DNA of 41,181 nt, taken from contig JAIXRJ010000047.1 of the NCBI GenBank assembly GCA_027485235.1, positions 1 to 41,181 of the forward strand, in the 5' to 3' direction. Origin of the DNA: Comamonadaceae bacterium. Its GTDB lineage: Bacteria; Pseudomonadota; Gammaproteobacteria; Burkholderiales; Burkholderiaceae_C. The notes beneath the pieces are model-generated. The model saw only the letters and a list, made by a program, of their open reading frames with translations, was not told the DNA's origin and searched no databases. A program made the position numbers and the translations under genes. Positions 20,102-27,816 of this stretch are shown piece by piece; within the stretch, counting starts at the first letter, position 1, and every line of letters starts with the position of its first letter.

Positions 20102-20557
20102 ATGCCCATGAAACGCGCTAAATTGCAAGCAGCCATCGTCGGGGGAAGCCCCGATGACATCGAACAAGCCTTTTACGAAGCGCTGCACCAGGCAGACATC
20201 GCACAGATGATGAACTGCTGGGCCGAAGACGACGAGATCGTGTGTGTCCATCCAGGTGGTCCACGCATCATCGGCGCAGCTGCCATTCGGAACTTGTTCG
20301 AGGCGTTGTTTGCCAATGGCAGCGTGCAAGCTTTTCCAGAGCGTGTGCACAAGATTGAGTCAATGGCCTGTGCGGTTCACCATTTGGTTGAACGCGTGGA
20401 AGTCCTTGGACCTCAAGGTCCCCAACAAGCTTGGGTGATCGTGACCAACGTTTATCACAAAACACCCCAAGGCTGGCGCATGGTGGCCCACCATGCCAGC
20501 CCGGGCACATCGGCAGATGCAGGCGATCAAAATGCCCAACCCAAGGTGCTGCATTGA
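20102..20557 (+). CDS. NTF2-like/SnoaL-type protein (nuclear transport factor 2 family)
   Basis: A 151-residue protein with the cone-shaped NTF2-like fold. The N-terminal helix DIEQAFYEALHQADIAQMMNCW, then AEDDEIVCVHPGGPRIIGAAAIRNLFEAL, and the strands VERVEVLGPQG...WVIVTNVYHKTPQGWRMVAHHAS follow the family order (segments at about residues 19-40, 41-69 and 94-133). Members of this group are often annotated as DUF4440/SnoaL-like without known activity. The start could be 20102 or the Met at 20108. Its TGA overlaps the TTG start of the next gene. Confidence 0.82.
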   Translation: MPMKRAKLQAAIVGGSPDDIEQAFYEALHQADIAQMMNCWAEDDEIVCVHPGGPRIIGAAAIRNLFEALFANGSVQAFPERVHKIESMACAVHHLVERVEVLGPQGPQQAWVIVTNVYHKTPQGWRMVAHHASPGTSADAGDQNAQPKVLH

Positions 20558-21567
20558 GACCTTACCGAGCACCCGTCTGGCTGCCAGGCGGACATGCGCA
20601 AACCATCTGGTCAGCGCTCTGTGCAAAAAAAAGAAGAGGCGCGAGTCTGCCGCTGCACCGTGAGCGCTGGCCTACCCCCGATGGTGATTTTGTGGATGTC
20701 GACCACCAACACGCCAGCCGATCCGACCGCCCCTTGCTGGTGTTGTTTCACGGACTCGAAGGATCTTCCGCCAGTCACTACTCGCAATCGTTTGCGGATT
20801 GGGCGGCCGAAAACGATTTGAACTTTGCAATGCCACACTTTCGGGGTTGCAGTGGCGAGATCAACCGAGCGCCTCGGGCCTACCACTCAGGTGATCACGA
20901 AGAGATCGATTGGTTGCTGGGTCGCTTGCGCCAACAACACCAAGTCAACCAAGGACAGCACCTGATAGCCGCAGGGGTGTCACTGGGCGGTAACGCCTTG
21001 ATGCGCTGGGCGGGGGAACAGGGCCATCAAGCCCACTCAAAAGCCGAGGCCATCGCCGCCATCTGTTCGCCCCTCGATTTGACGCAAAGTGGGCGGGCCA
21101 TGGGCCAAGGTCTGAACCGTCGCATTTACACGCCAATGTTCTTGCGCAGCATGAAACCCAAAGCATTGGCCAAGCTGGCTCAATACCCGGGTCTTTTTGA
21201 CCGCGATCGCTTGTTGTCCGCCCGTGATCTGTACGAGTTCGACAATGTCTTCACGGCTCCCTTGCATGGTTTCAAAAACACCGACGACTACTGGCAGTTG
21301 GCATCGGCCCATCCTGTTTTGAAAAGCATTCAAATTCCCGCCTTGGCCCTCAATGCGCACAACGATCCTTTTGTGCCTGCGCACAGCCTGCCCCATCGAG
21401 AAGACGTCTCAAAAGCTGTGCATTTGTGGCAACCTCAACACGGCGGGCATGTGGGATTTGCGCAGGGGCCTTGGCCGGGGCATATCCGAGAACTGCCCGA
21501 TGCGGTTGGCGGATGGTTGCTCAAGCAACTGCCAGCAGGACACGGCCGGAGTTTGAACCATGGATGA
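20554..21567 (+). CDS. YheT-family alpha/beta hydrolase
   Basis: A 337-residue hydrolase of the YheT/ABHD group, often called UPF0017. The diagnostic start is RPYRAPVWLPGGHAQTIW. VLFHGLEGSSASHYSQ provides the oxyanion region, MPHFRGCSGEINR is the family-specific loop, and the nucleophile is Ser143 in GVSLGGNALMRW. The His is probably in PQHGGHVGF. The frame is open further upstream, but the recognisable protein begins at a TTG (20554) that overlaps the stop of the preceding gene (TTGA), with AAGGTG before it. Its end overlaps the next gene by 8 bases. The substrate is unknown. Confidence 0.88.
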   Translation: MRPYRAPVWLPGGHAQTIWSALCAKKRRGASLPLHRERWPTPDGDFVDVDHQHASRSDRPLLVLFHGLEGSSASHYSQSFADWAAENDLNFAMPHFRGCSGEINRAPRAYHSGDHEEIDWLLGRLRQQHQVNQGQHLIAAGVSLGGNALMRWAGEQGHQAHSKAEAIAAICSPLDLTQSGRAMGQGLNRRIYTPMFLRSMKPKALAKLAQYPGLFDRDRLLSARDLYEFDNVFTAPLHGFKNTDDYWQLASAHPVLKSIQIPALALNAHNDPFVPAHSLPHREDVSKAVHLWQPQHGGHVGFAQGPWPGHIRELPDAVGGWLLKQLPAGHGRSLNHG

Positions 21568-22090
21568 ACTGGTTCTGAAAGCCATGGTCAAGTGGCCCCA
21601 TGTGCCCGACTGTTTTGGCTGGTTGGGACTCGACAGCCGAGGACATTGGCACATGCGTGATGACGGTGTGCAGCAACTCGGCACATTCCAAAGTGGACTG
21701 GTGGACGCCAAGGGCAGCCTTTTGCAGCACGAAAAGCTGATTGAATTCATCCATCGCAACTACGCCGTTGACGAACGAGGGCGTTGGTTCTTTCAAAATG
21801 GCCCCCAGCGCGTCTATGTCGAATTGGAAGTAACCCCTTGGATTTGGCGCATCGATGAACATTTCAAAGTCATGGCGCAAACAGGACAGAGTGTTGAACC
21901 CTTGGCGTGTCTTGTGGACGAAGCAGGCAAGGTCTACCTGAAGACGCACCTGGGATTGGGTCTGGTGCACACGCTGGATGTGCACATGGTGGCAAAAGCC
22001 ATTGAGCACGGTCATTGGACGGTCCAAGAATGCCAAGCCAAGGATCTGCCGCAAGAACATGGTTTTGTCCTCAGCCCGCAAAACGGCTGA
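21560..22090 (+). CDS. Conserved betaproteobacterial protein of unknown function
   Basis: A 176-residue soluble protein with a strongly conserved look: VKWPHVPDCFGWLGLDSRGHW, then RNYAVDERGRWFFQNGPQRVYVELEVTP (about residues 65-93). From memory, Comamonadaceae genomes carry a family with this pattern annotated as DUF2946-like, but I am not sure of that name. No membrane segment, signal or catalytic motif is evident. The start overlaps the end of the YheT gene by 8 bases, so the two are co-translated. A perfect hairpin terminator follows 9 bases after the stop. Confidence 0.7.
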   Translation: MDELVLKAMVKWPHVPDCFGWLGLDSRGHWHMRDDGVQQLGTFQSGLVDAKGSLLQHEKLIEFIHRNYAVDERGRWFFQNGPQRVYVELEVTPWIWRIDEHFKVMAQTGQSVEPLACLVDEAGKVYLKTHLGLGLVHTLDVHMVAKAIEHGHWTVQECQAKDLPQEHGFVLSPQNG

Positions 22091-22099
22091 ACAGAAACC

Positions 22100-22139
22100 C
22101 CCCAAGAAAAACCGACCCACAGGTCGGTTTTTCTTGGGG
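22100..22139. terminator. Perfect 18-bp bidirectional terminator
   Basis: Bases 22100-22117 and 22122-22139 are perfect inverted complements around a CACA loop. The stem holds an A5 tract on one arm and a T5 tract on the other, so the sequence can end transcription on both strands. It separates the plus-strand run ending at 22090 from the converging cytochrome gene ending at 22148. Confidence 0.9.
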
Positions 22140-22147
22140 TAAATCAA

Positions 22148-22672
22148 TCACTTCGCAGCAGCTTCGGCCGCAGGGGCCTTGGGTTCTGCGAACTTGGCAC
22201 CAGCGCTGTTGCTCATATAAACCACCGCACGAGCAATCTCGATGTCGTTAAAGTCACCGCCAGCTTGTGCGCCCATCGCACCCTTGCCTTTGAGAGATGA
22301 AGTGACCAGAGTCTCTAAACCTTGCTTGATGCGAACACCCCATGCACCTGCATCACCAAACTTGGGCGCACCTGCTGCACCGATCGCATGACACGCCGCG
22401 CACTGGGCTTTGTACACCTCTTCGCCAGCCTTGAGCGGACGGTTGGCATCACGCACTTCCAAGGTGCCAATTTTCTGAATACGCTGAGCAACCGAGCGCT
22501 CTGCATCACCCGCGCCAAGCGCAGGCTTGTTGGCCGACGTGACGTAAAAAACCAAGCCGATGATGATCAACACCGGGATGACAAAAGAAGCGAAACTGAG
22601 CAAAAGCATTTGCTTGGGTGTTTTCACCGGGCCGGTGTGGGCTTCGTGTTGATCGTGGCTGTTGTCGCTCAT
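22148..22672 (-). CDS. Membrane-anchored cytochrome c5-like protein
   Basis: A 174-residue class I c-type cytochrome. A His-rich cytosolic N-terminus is followed by one membrane helix (MLLLSFASFVIPVLIIIGLV, residues 22-41). The haem domain outside the membrane has CAACH at residues 91-95 and a likely distal ligand Met133 in KGKGAMGAQAGG, the cytochrome c5 pattern. The Ala/Pro-rich tail (EPKAPAAEAAAK) is low complexity. It could carry electrons to a terminal oxidase, with no partner gene adjacent. The start is ATG 22672. Confidence 0.93.
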   Translation of the reverse strand: MSDNSHDQHEAHTGPVKTPKQMLLLSFASFVIPVLIIIGLVFYVTSANKPALGAGDAERSVAQRIQKIGTLEVRDANRPLKAGEEVYKAQCAACHAIGAAGAPKFGDAGAWGVRIKQGLETLVTSSLKGKGAMGAQAGGDFNDIEIARAVVYMSNSAGAKFAEPKAPAAEAAAK

Positions 22673-22814
22673 GACATCCTCTTGTTGGGCTGACCAGTAG
22701 GGCTTGGAAGATAAACCGGAATCAACCCAAGATTATAGCGGCCCAGCCCTCACTGAACATGCCAGCTCAAGTGAAAGTGGCGCACCGTGAGATAATCCAA
22801 ACACCAACAGCGAT

Positions 22815-22890
22815 GCGGCTGTAGCTCAGTGGATAGAGTATTGGCCTCCGAAGCCAAGGGTCGTGGGTTCGATCCCCGCCAGCCGCACCA
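22815..22890 (+). tRNA. tRNA-Arg (anticodon CCG)
   Basis: This 76-base gene folds into a full cloverleaf. The 7-bp acceptor stem GCGGCTG/CAGCCGC, D-loop region AGCTCAGTGGATAGAG, anticodon stem TTGGC/GCCAA with loop CTCCGAA (anticodon CCG), and T-loop GGTTCGATCC are all present. The 3' CCA is encoded. It reads the CGG arginine codon. A -10-like GATAAT lies at 22791-22796, 19 bases upstream. A terminator follows directly. Confidence 0.97.
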
Positions 22891-22901
22891 AATCCCATCG
22901 T

Positions 22902-22925
22902 GCCACCCATTGCGGTGGCGTTTTT
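22902..22925 (+). terminator. Terminator of tRNA-Arg
   Basis: GCCACC at 22902-22907 pairs with GGTGGC at 22914-22919 around a 6-base loop. G then TTTTT follows at 22920-22925. It begins 12 bases after the tRNA CCA end. Confidence 0.8.
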
Positions 22926-22943
22926 CTGGGTGCAGAAAAACGC
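22918..22943 (-). terminator. Second hairpin, downstream of the secretion-module genes
   Basis: GCGTTTTTCTG at 22918-22928 is the exact inverted complement of 22933-22943 (11 bp, GGTG loop). Its left arm contains the last bases of the tRNA terminator stem and that terminator's T tract. It lies 23 bases after the stop of the minus-strand gene at 22966 and may end that operon. Confidence 0.55.
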
Positions 22944-22965
22944 ACGGCCCCCGGCCCCACAGTTC

Positions 22966-23712
22966 TCACCAAGGCCAAACCAATCGGTACGGGCTGTATT
23001 CGGAAATGGCATAGCCCGCAGCAGCGCCAAGGACTGTGACTAAGAGAAACCCCCAACCCGGTGACCATGCGCTGTCTTTGTCGGCCTGCTGAACAAGTGG
23101 GGCAGAGTAGGTGGACGCAATCGGTTCAATCAGCACGGTTTCTGTGGCGGGAGACGCCAAACCCAAAGAAATAGCGCGGCCATGGTGGGAGTCATGGTTG
23201 ACATCAGACGTCATGGAAGCACCAAGCGCAGGGCTGTGGTCGAGGCTTTGGCGAGCCTTTATCTTGAGGAATTCTGGGGGCATGGGAGCGGCCGCAGGCT
23301 GAGGCGAATTGGGCCTTTGCAATTGAACAACGTTGGATGTGCTGGACAATTGACTTGGTTCATGCAGTGTCAGGTGATCCCAATCAGCACCCAGCAGTGC
23401 GGCCACTCGCCGTCCTGCCTGGCGACGCAATGAGTCCGAATAAAAGCGTGAATGGCCGCCTTCCTCCAATTCATAAAGCTGAGATAAAGACATGCAAGCT
23501 TGTGTCGCGAGAAGCGAGGGATCGATGTTGAGTTGTATGCGCAAATGACGCAAGACACGGCCTTTGGGATCTATGGGCGAGTTCGCTGGGAGCCCCAAAT
23601 ACGCCAGTGCAGTCTTGTTGGCGGTGTGCAAAGTTCGGGCATGACCTGGTACTGCACCTTGACGCTGCAATGAAGAGGGCTTGCTGAAATGCTGTAACTT
23701 CAAATCTGACAT
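22966..23712 (-). CDS. Xre/RodZ-like HTH protein with C-terminal membrane anchor
   Basis: A 248-residue protein of unknown function. Residues about 50-105 (GRVLRHLRIQLNIDPSLLA, ACMSLSQLYELEEGGHSRFY) resemble the Xre/RodZ-type helix-turn-helix. A Pro/Ser-rich linker of about 110 residues follows. One strongly hydrophobic segment, GWGFLLVTVLGAAAGYAI (residues 219-236), ends 12 residues before the C-terminus, so the protein looks tail-anchored with its DNA-binding part in the cytoplasm. The start is ATG 23712, which overlaps the upstream regulator gene by 13 bases. It is the last gene of the type I secretion operon. It is not RodZ itself: the anchor is at the extreme end, with no periplasmic domain. 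A membrane-tethered regulator or scaffold for the secretion machine is inferred. Confidence 0.65.
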   Translation of the reverse strand: MSDLKLQHFSKPSSLQRQGAVPGHARTLHTANKTALAYLGLPANSPIDPKGRVLRHLRIQLNIDPSLLATQACMSLSQLYELEEGGHSRFYSDSLRRQAGRRVAALLGADWDHLTLHEPSQLSSTSNVVQLQRPNSPQPAAAPMPPEFLKIKARQSLDHSPALGASMTSDVNHDSHHGRAISLGLASPATETVLIEPIASTYSAPLVQQADKDSAWSPGWGFLLVTVLGAAAGYAISEYSPYRLVWPW

Positions 23713-24389
23713 GAGGCCACAACTCCGGTCAGGTAGGCGTGCATCCAAATGCTTGACATGGGGCCTGAAACGACCTGAATGGACGAGGGCAACACAGTGG
23801 CATTGGGCGAGAGCAAAGCGGGTTCTTCGGTGACCAAAACAACAGACAAGGGAGATCGACCGCGGTTGTTGAAGTTCTCCAGGGCTTGCAATGTTTTGAC
23901 TTGCTGCACTCGGGGCATCGACATTTCGACAACCAGCATGTCTGGACGTTTGCTGGAAAGCTCCAACAGGGCCTCGGTCACAGAATCAAAAAATGTGACC
24001 TCGACCGGAAATTTCCAGGCAGCGTTTGAGGCGATCAACTGGGCCATCAATTGAGGGTTTTCAAGGACCACCGTCACGCGAGGCTTGGCGACCGATTTTA
24101 CGTTGGAGCCCATGGTGCTGCGCGAAGCGCTTTGGTATTCCAAAATGGATTCAAGCGAAATACGCCGATGACCCCCGCGAGTTTTCCAACCCTTGAGCTC
24201 ACCTTGGTCGACCAGGGTTTGAACCAGCGTGGTCGACAAACCCAGCATCCGAGCCGCCTCAGCGGTACTCAGAAATTGCGTAATTTTGTTGTCGTTGGAA
24301 TGTTTCAGGGTGATGGAAGGATCCATCACGGCAGAAAAAGTGTGCTCATCACCCATGGGTTGTCTCCTGGATTGTTGCGGATGGTTCAT
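23700..24389 (-). CDS. Excisionase-type HTH fused to a receiver-like domain
   Basis: A 229-residue putative regulator. Residues 38-85 form a MerR/excisionase (HTH_17) domain: FLSTAEAARMLGLSTTLVQ, then VDQGELKGWKTRGGHRRIS, the usual winged helix with the GGHRR wing. Residues 104-225 have the alternating strand-helix pattern of a response-regulator receiver (VTVVLENPQLMAQLI, PDMLVVEMSMP, LSVVLVTEEP). The phospho-acceptor position after the third strand is Glu155 instead of Asp. The acidic pair after strand 1 is replaced by LEN, and the switch Lys is not apparent. It is therefore probably a phosphorylation-independent receiver. The ATG overlaps the stop of the adaptor gene (ATGA). It probably controls the secretion operon; this is inference from position. 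Confidence 0.72.
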   Translation of the reverse strand: MNHPQQSRRQPMGDEHTFSAVMDPSITLKHSNDNKITQFLSTAEAARMLGLSTTLVQTLVDQGELKGWKTRGGHRRISLESILEYQSASRSTMGSNVKSVAKPRVTVVLENPQLMAQLIASNAAWKFPVEVTFFDSVTEALLELSSKRPDMLVVEMSMPRVQQVKTLQALENFNNRGRSPLSVVLVTEEPALLSPNATVLPSSIQVVSGPMSSIWMHAYLTGVVASCQI

Positions 24390-25597
24390 CGCTCGCGCAG
24401 GGCTTGCGTGACGTTTTGTAAAGGTCTGAAAAGGTATTCGAGAACAGACTTTTGACCTGTTCGAATTTCAACGGTGGCGGTCATGCCGGGTGTTGGCGTG
24501 AGCTTGAGGCCATTTCGAGGGCCATCACTTTCTTTCACGCGCACCATGATTCGGTACAAACCTTCTTCCAGTTCGATCGGATTGCCTGGTTTTTTTTGGC
24601 GTTCATCTCGCAAAGTGTCAGGGCTCAAATGTTCCAGGACGCCCTCCAAACCACCGTATTTGTTGAAGTCATAGGCGGTCAGTTTGACCACTGCTTTTTG
24701 ACCCACTTTGAGAAAAGCAACTTCGGAGGGCTTGACATAGGCCTCGACCAGCATTTCATCTTCCGTTGGCACAATTTCAAGGATCGGCTGACCTGCCTGG
24801 ATCACACCACCGACGGTGGTGATCTGCACATTTTTGACAATCCCCTTCATCGGCGATCGAATGGTGGTGCGGCGAAAAGCGTCTTCGCGTGCAGACGCGT
24901 TTTCTTTGGTTTGTGACAACTCGGAGGCTACACGCACAAGTTCATTGTTCGCATCGGTCAGGTAGCGGTTTTGACGCTCAGCGCGTTGACCCATCAAATC
25001 GGATTGCTGACGCCGAAGGCGTAACAATTCAACTTCTGACATGACACCCTGTGTGACCAAGGGTTCGGTAAGGCTCAACTCGCGTGTGACCGCAGCCAAT
25101 GAAATATCCAAGGAACGAAGCGACTCTGTCAAAGCCCGTTTGCGGGCGTTGTAGGCCTGTGTCTCTTGCTGGATCAAGGCCTTGTCTTGGATGATCGCTG
25201 TTGGAAAAACCAAAGACGTGCCATAGGCTTCGGCTTTGAGACGCGAGGCCAGCGCCTGCAATGCCATGAACTTTTCCTGGGCTTCACGGAAAACAGCACC
25301 CGAACGCGCATCGTCAATCTGCAGCAGAATTTGGTCTTTTTCCACCACACTGCCCTCTCGGACGAGCATTTCACTGAGGATGCCGGTGTCCAAGCTCTGA
25401 ATGACTTGTTCACGGCTGGAAGGTATGACCTTGCCTTGACCTCGGGTGATCTCATCCAACTCAAACCATGCGGCCCACGACAAGGCCAGCACCAAAGTGA
25501 CGACCGTGGACCACACCAATGCGCGGCTGGCACGTCGTTCATCATCTTCGACCGTGGCCACGCCAAAGCCTGAGCGCCCCCAAATGTTCTGACTCAT
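24386..25597 (-). CDS. HlyD/LapC-type periplasmic adaptor of type I secretion
   Basis: A 403-residue membrane fusion protein that bridges the inner-membrane ABC transporter and the TolC-like channel. It has a short cytosolic N-terminus, one membrane helix (ALVWSTVVTLVLALSWAAWF, about residues 26-45), the lipoyl-like half GKVIPSSREQVIQSLDTGIL, and a long coiled-coil hairpin (about residues 100-250). The C-terminal beta domain ends with GMTATVEIRTGQKSVLEYLF, the signature tail of type I secretion HlyD proteins. The ATG overlaps the transporter stop by 4 bases and its own stop overlaps the next gene by 4 bases. Confidence 0.94.
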   Translation of the reverse strand: MSQNIWGRSGFGVATVEDDERRASRALVWSTVVTLVLALSWAAWFELDEITRGQGKVIPSSREQVIQSLDTGILSEMLVREGSVVEKDQILLQIDDARSGAVFREAQEKFMALQALASRLKAEAYGTSLVFPTAIIQDKALIQQETQAYNARKRALTESLRSLDISLAAVTRELSLTEPLVTQGVMSEVELLRLRRQQSDLMGQRAERQNRYLTDANNELVRVASELSQTKENASAREDAFRRTTIRSPMKGIVKNVQITTVGGVIQAGQPILEIVPTEDEMLVEAYVKPSEVAFLKVGQKAVVKLTAYDFNKYGGLEGVLEHLSPDTLRDERQKKPGNPIELEEGLYRIMVRVKESDGPRNGLKLTPTPGMTATVEIRTGQKSVLEYLFRPLQNVTQALRER

Positions 25598-27798
25598 GCC
25601 GCGGCTCCTGGTGGGCGTTGGGCTTGGACCTCAATGCCGCGCGACAACTTTTCGATCATTTCCTGTTTGGGTCCCATGGCGACACATTGCCCGCCATCGA
25701 TCACTGCAATTTGATCTACCCACTCCAGCAACTGAGGGCGGTGCGTGGACATCAGCAATGTTCGTCCGCGCAACCACTCCTTGAGAACGGCAATCACACG
25801 GGCTTCGCTGTTTTGATCCATGTTGGCCGTTGGCTCATCCATGAAAACCAAACGGGGGTTGCGCAACATCATCCGCGCAATGGACAGCAGTTGACGCTGT
25901 CCGCCCGACAAACCGCCGCCGGCCTCGGTGATCGGCATGTCCAAACCCAGTGGATGGTTGGCCACGATGTCGTACATGCCCAGCGCCCTCAGCGTCTCGG
26001 CAATCCGACCGTCAGTGATCCAGCTGTCAGACAAGACCAGGTTTTCACGCAGCGTGCCCATGAACAACTGGGGGTCTTGGCCCACGTAGCCCATCCGATT
26101 GCGCACCTCCGCCGGTTCGATTTGTTGCAAATCGAGACCATCCAAACGGATGTTGCCTGCCAATGGTGCGTACAGGCCCGCCATCAGTCGCAACATGGTG
26201 CTCTTGCCGCTGCCCACACGACCCAGCATGGCCACTTTCTGCCCTGCAGGAATGGTCATGGAGATTTTTTTGATGACGGGAATTTTGTGCTGTCCGGGGT
26301 AAGAGAACTCAACGGCATCGGCTTCCAAACGCCCTTCGATCGATTCCGGGACCACATAATGACGGCCGTGTACACGGTCCCGAGGGCGTTTGATCAAGCC
26401 GTCCAAGGTTTCCAAAGAGGTCACGGCTTGCTGGTACCTGGAGGCCAGAGACATCACGCTGGCCAGCGGGGAGATGGCACGACCGGCCAAAATGACGGCT
26501 GCAATCAAGCCCCCCAAGGTCAATTGATTGGCATGGATCATGTAAACGCCACCCACCACCATGGCAACGGTCACCAGTTGCTGAATGGCGGTGGTCAGCC
26601 CCATGATCCAGTTGGTCAGGCTGCGAATTTTCTTGTACGAGTCCGAGCCTGCCAAGTTGGAAACTTCCCAGCGCCGCTGCAGATAACTTTCAGCGTTGTG
26701 GGCTTTGAGCAACTCCAAGTTCAACACCGACTCCACCAAAACACTTTGTTTGTCACCAGACTCCTTCATGTTCTCGCGAATGGCTTTCATCAATGGCTTT
26801 TGGGCATACAAGCCGATGATCAGCAAGACAGGCACCACCGCCGCGGGCACCACGGCCAAGGGACCCGCGACAATGGCGATCAAGGCCAGGTACATCAGCA
26901 CAAAAGGCATGTCCGCCAACAACACCAATGAGGAGGAGGAGAAAAAGTCCCGCAGCGACTCAAAATCGCGCATGGAACTGGCAAAAATGCCCACCGACTG
27001 CGGGCGGTGTTCCAAGCGGATGGCCATGATCTCGCGCAGCAAAGTCGCATTGATCGCCAGGTCGGCTTTTTTGCCCCCCAAATCCACTAATCGGGCTTTG
27101 AGCCAGCGCATGATGAACTCCATGAAGATCGCAATCGAGGTCCCGATGGCCAGTGTCCACAAAGATGCGTAAGCCTGGGTGGGCACAACGCGGTCGTACA
27201 CGTTCATGGTGAAAAAGACCGATGCCAAGGTCAGGATGTTGGCCACCACAGTGGCCACCATGGACTCCACGTAAAAGTGCCGGAACCGCCACAAGGTGTC
27301 CCAAAACCAGCTGAATGCCTTGCCCTGCATTGGCGCCAGTGTTTGATCGTGGCGCTTTGGGGCCACTTTGATCGCCAGCACTTCAGGGCGTGCAAGCGCT
27401 TGCAATTCCGTGATGGCCATGCGTTGGTTGTCCATGCCAGTGTGGGCCCAGAGCACGACTGCATCGCTGCCTTCAAAGCCCCGCAAAACGCAAGCGCGTC
27501 CATCCATCAAGGGCATCAGAACCGGCAAGACATAGGCCGGCATTTCTGTGATTTTGATGCGCGACCAAGCCGCCATCAATCCGTGTTTGTGCGCCAGATC
27601 CGGGTAGGCTGCCAGTGGGACCCTGCCGCGCTCATCCAAAGCAAATCCTGCACGCAATACCTGCACATGGGCTGGACGATCGAGCAACTTAGCAGCCATC
27701 GCCAGACACATCAGCATCGGGTCCACCATGGCATCGCCAACGCCAGGCTCAGCGCGTGGGGCTTGTCCGCCGGGCAAGAAAGACATCAAATCAGCCAT
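25594..27798 (-). CDS. Type I secretion ABC transporter, LapB type
   Basis: A 734-residue fused permease-ATPase. The N-terminal C39-like domain (about residues 20-145) shows DPMLMCLAMAAKLLDRP and PVLMPLMDGRACVL. It lacks the usual peptidase Cys-Gly context, so it should bind substrate without cutting it. Six membrane helices lie at about residues 175-450, starting after the conserved FYVESMVATVVANILTLASV. The ATPase domain has Walker A GRVGSGKST (526-534), signature LSGGQRQ (630-636), Walker B LVFMDE (650-655) and H-loop His686. It resembles transporters of large RTX adhesins such as LapB. It is 18 bases after the TolC-like gene and overlaps the adaptor gene by 4 bases. Confidence 0.95.
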   Translation of the reverse strand: MADLMSFLPGGQAPRAEPGVGDAMVDPMLMCLAMAAKLLDRPAHVQVLRAGFALDERGRVPLAAYPDLAHKHGLMAAWSRIKITEMPAYVLPVLMPLMDGRACVLRGFEGSDAVVLWAHTGMDNQRMAITELQALARPEVLAIKVAPKRHDQTLAPMQGKAFSWFWDTLWRFRHFYVESMVATVVANILTLASVFFTMNVYDRVVPTQAYASLWTLAIGTSIAIFMEFIMRWLKARLVDLGGKKADLAINATLLREIMAIRLEHRPQSVGIFASSMRDFESLRDFFSSSSLVLLADMPFVLMYLALIAIVAGPLAVVPAAVVPVLLIIGLYAQKPLMKAIRENMKESGDKQSVLVESVLNLELLKAHNAESYLQRRWEVSNLAGSDSYKKIRSLTNWIMGLTTAIQQLVTVAMVVGGVYMIHANQLTLGGLIAAVILAGRAISPLASVMSLASRYQQAVTSLETLDGLIKRPRDRVHGRHYVVPESIEGRLEADAVEFSYPGQHKIPVIKKISMTIPAGQKVAMLGRVGSGKSTMLRLMAGLYAPLAGNIRLDGLDLQQIEPAEVRNRMGYVGQDPQLFMGTLRENLVLSDSWITDGRIAETLRALGMYDIVANHPLGLDMPITEAGGGLSGGQRQLLSIARMMLRNPRLVFMDEPTANMDQNSEARVIAVLKEWLRGRTLLMSTHRPQLLEWVDQIAVIDGGQCVAMGPKQEMIEKLSRGIEVQAQRPPGAAA

Positions 27799-27816
27799 GG
27801 TGGAAAAGTCGTGTGT

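Noticed and set aside
22966..23712. Assignment as RodZ
   Set aside because: The HTH is only loosely similar, the membrane helix is at the extreme C-terminus with no periplasmic domain, and the gene is in a secretion operon.
25519..26931. Plus-strand open frame of 470 codons across the ABC transporter
   Set aside because: It is antisense to the transporter, which has all ATPase motifs intact; His/Gln-rich composition marks it as a shadow.
25594..27798. Active C39 peptidase domain, which would indicate bacteriocin export
   Set aside because: The N-terminal domain lacks the usual Cys-Gly active-site context and matches the degenerate C39-like domain of RTX-adhesin transporters.
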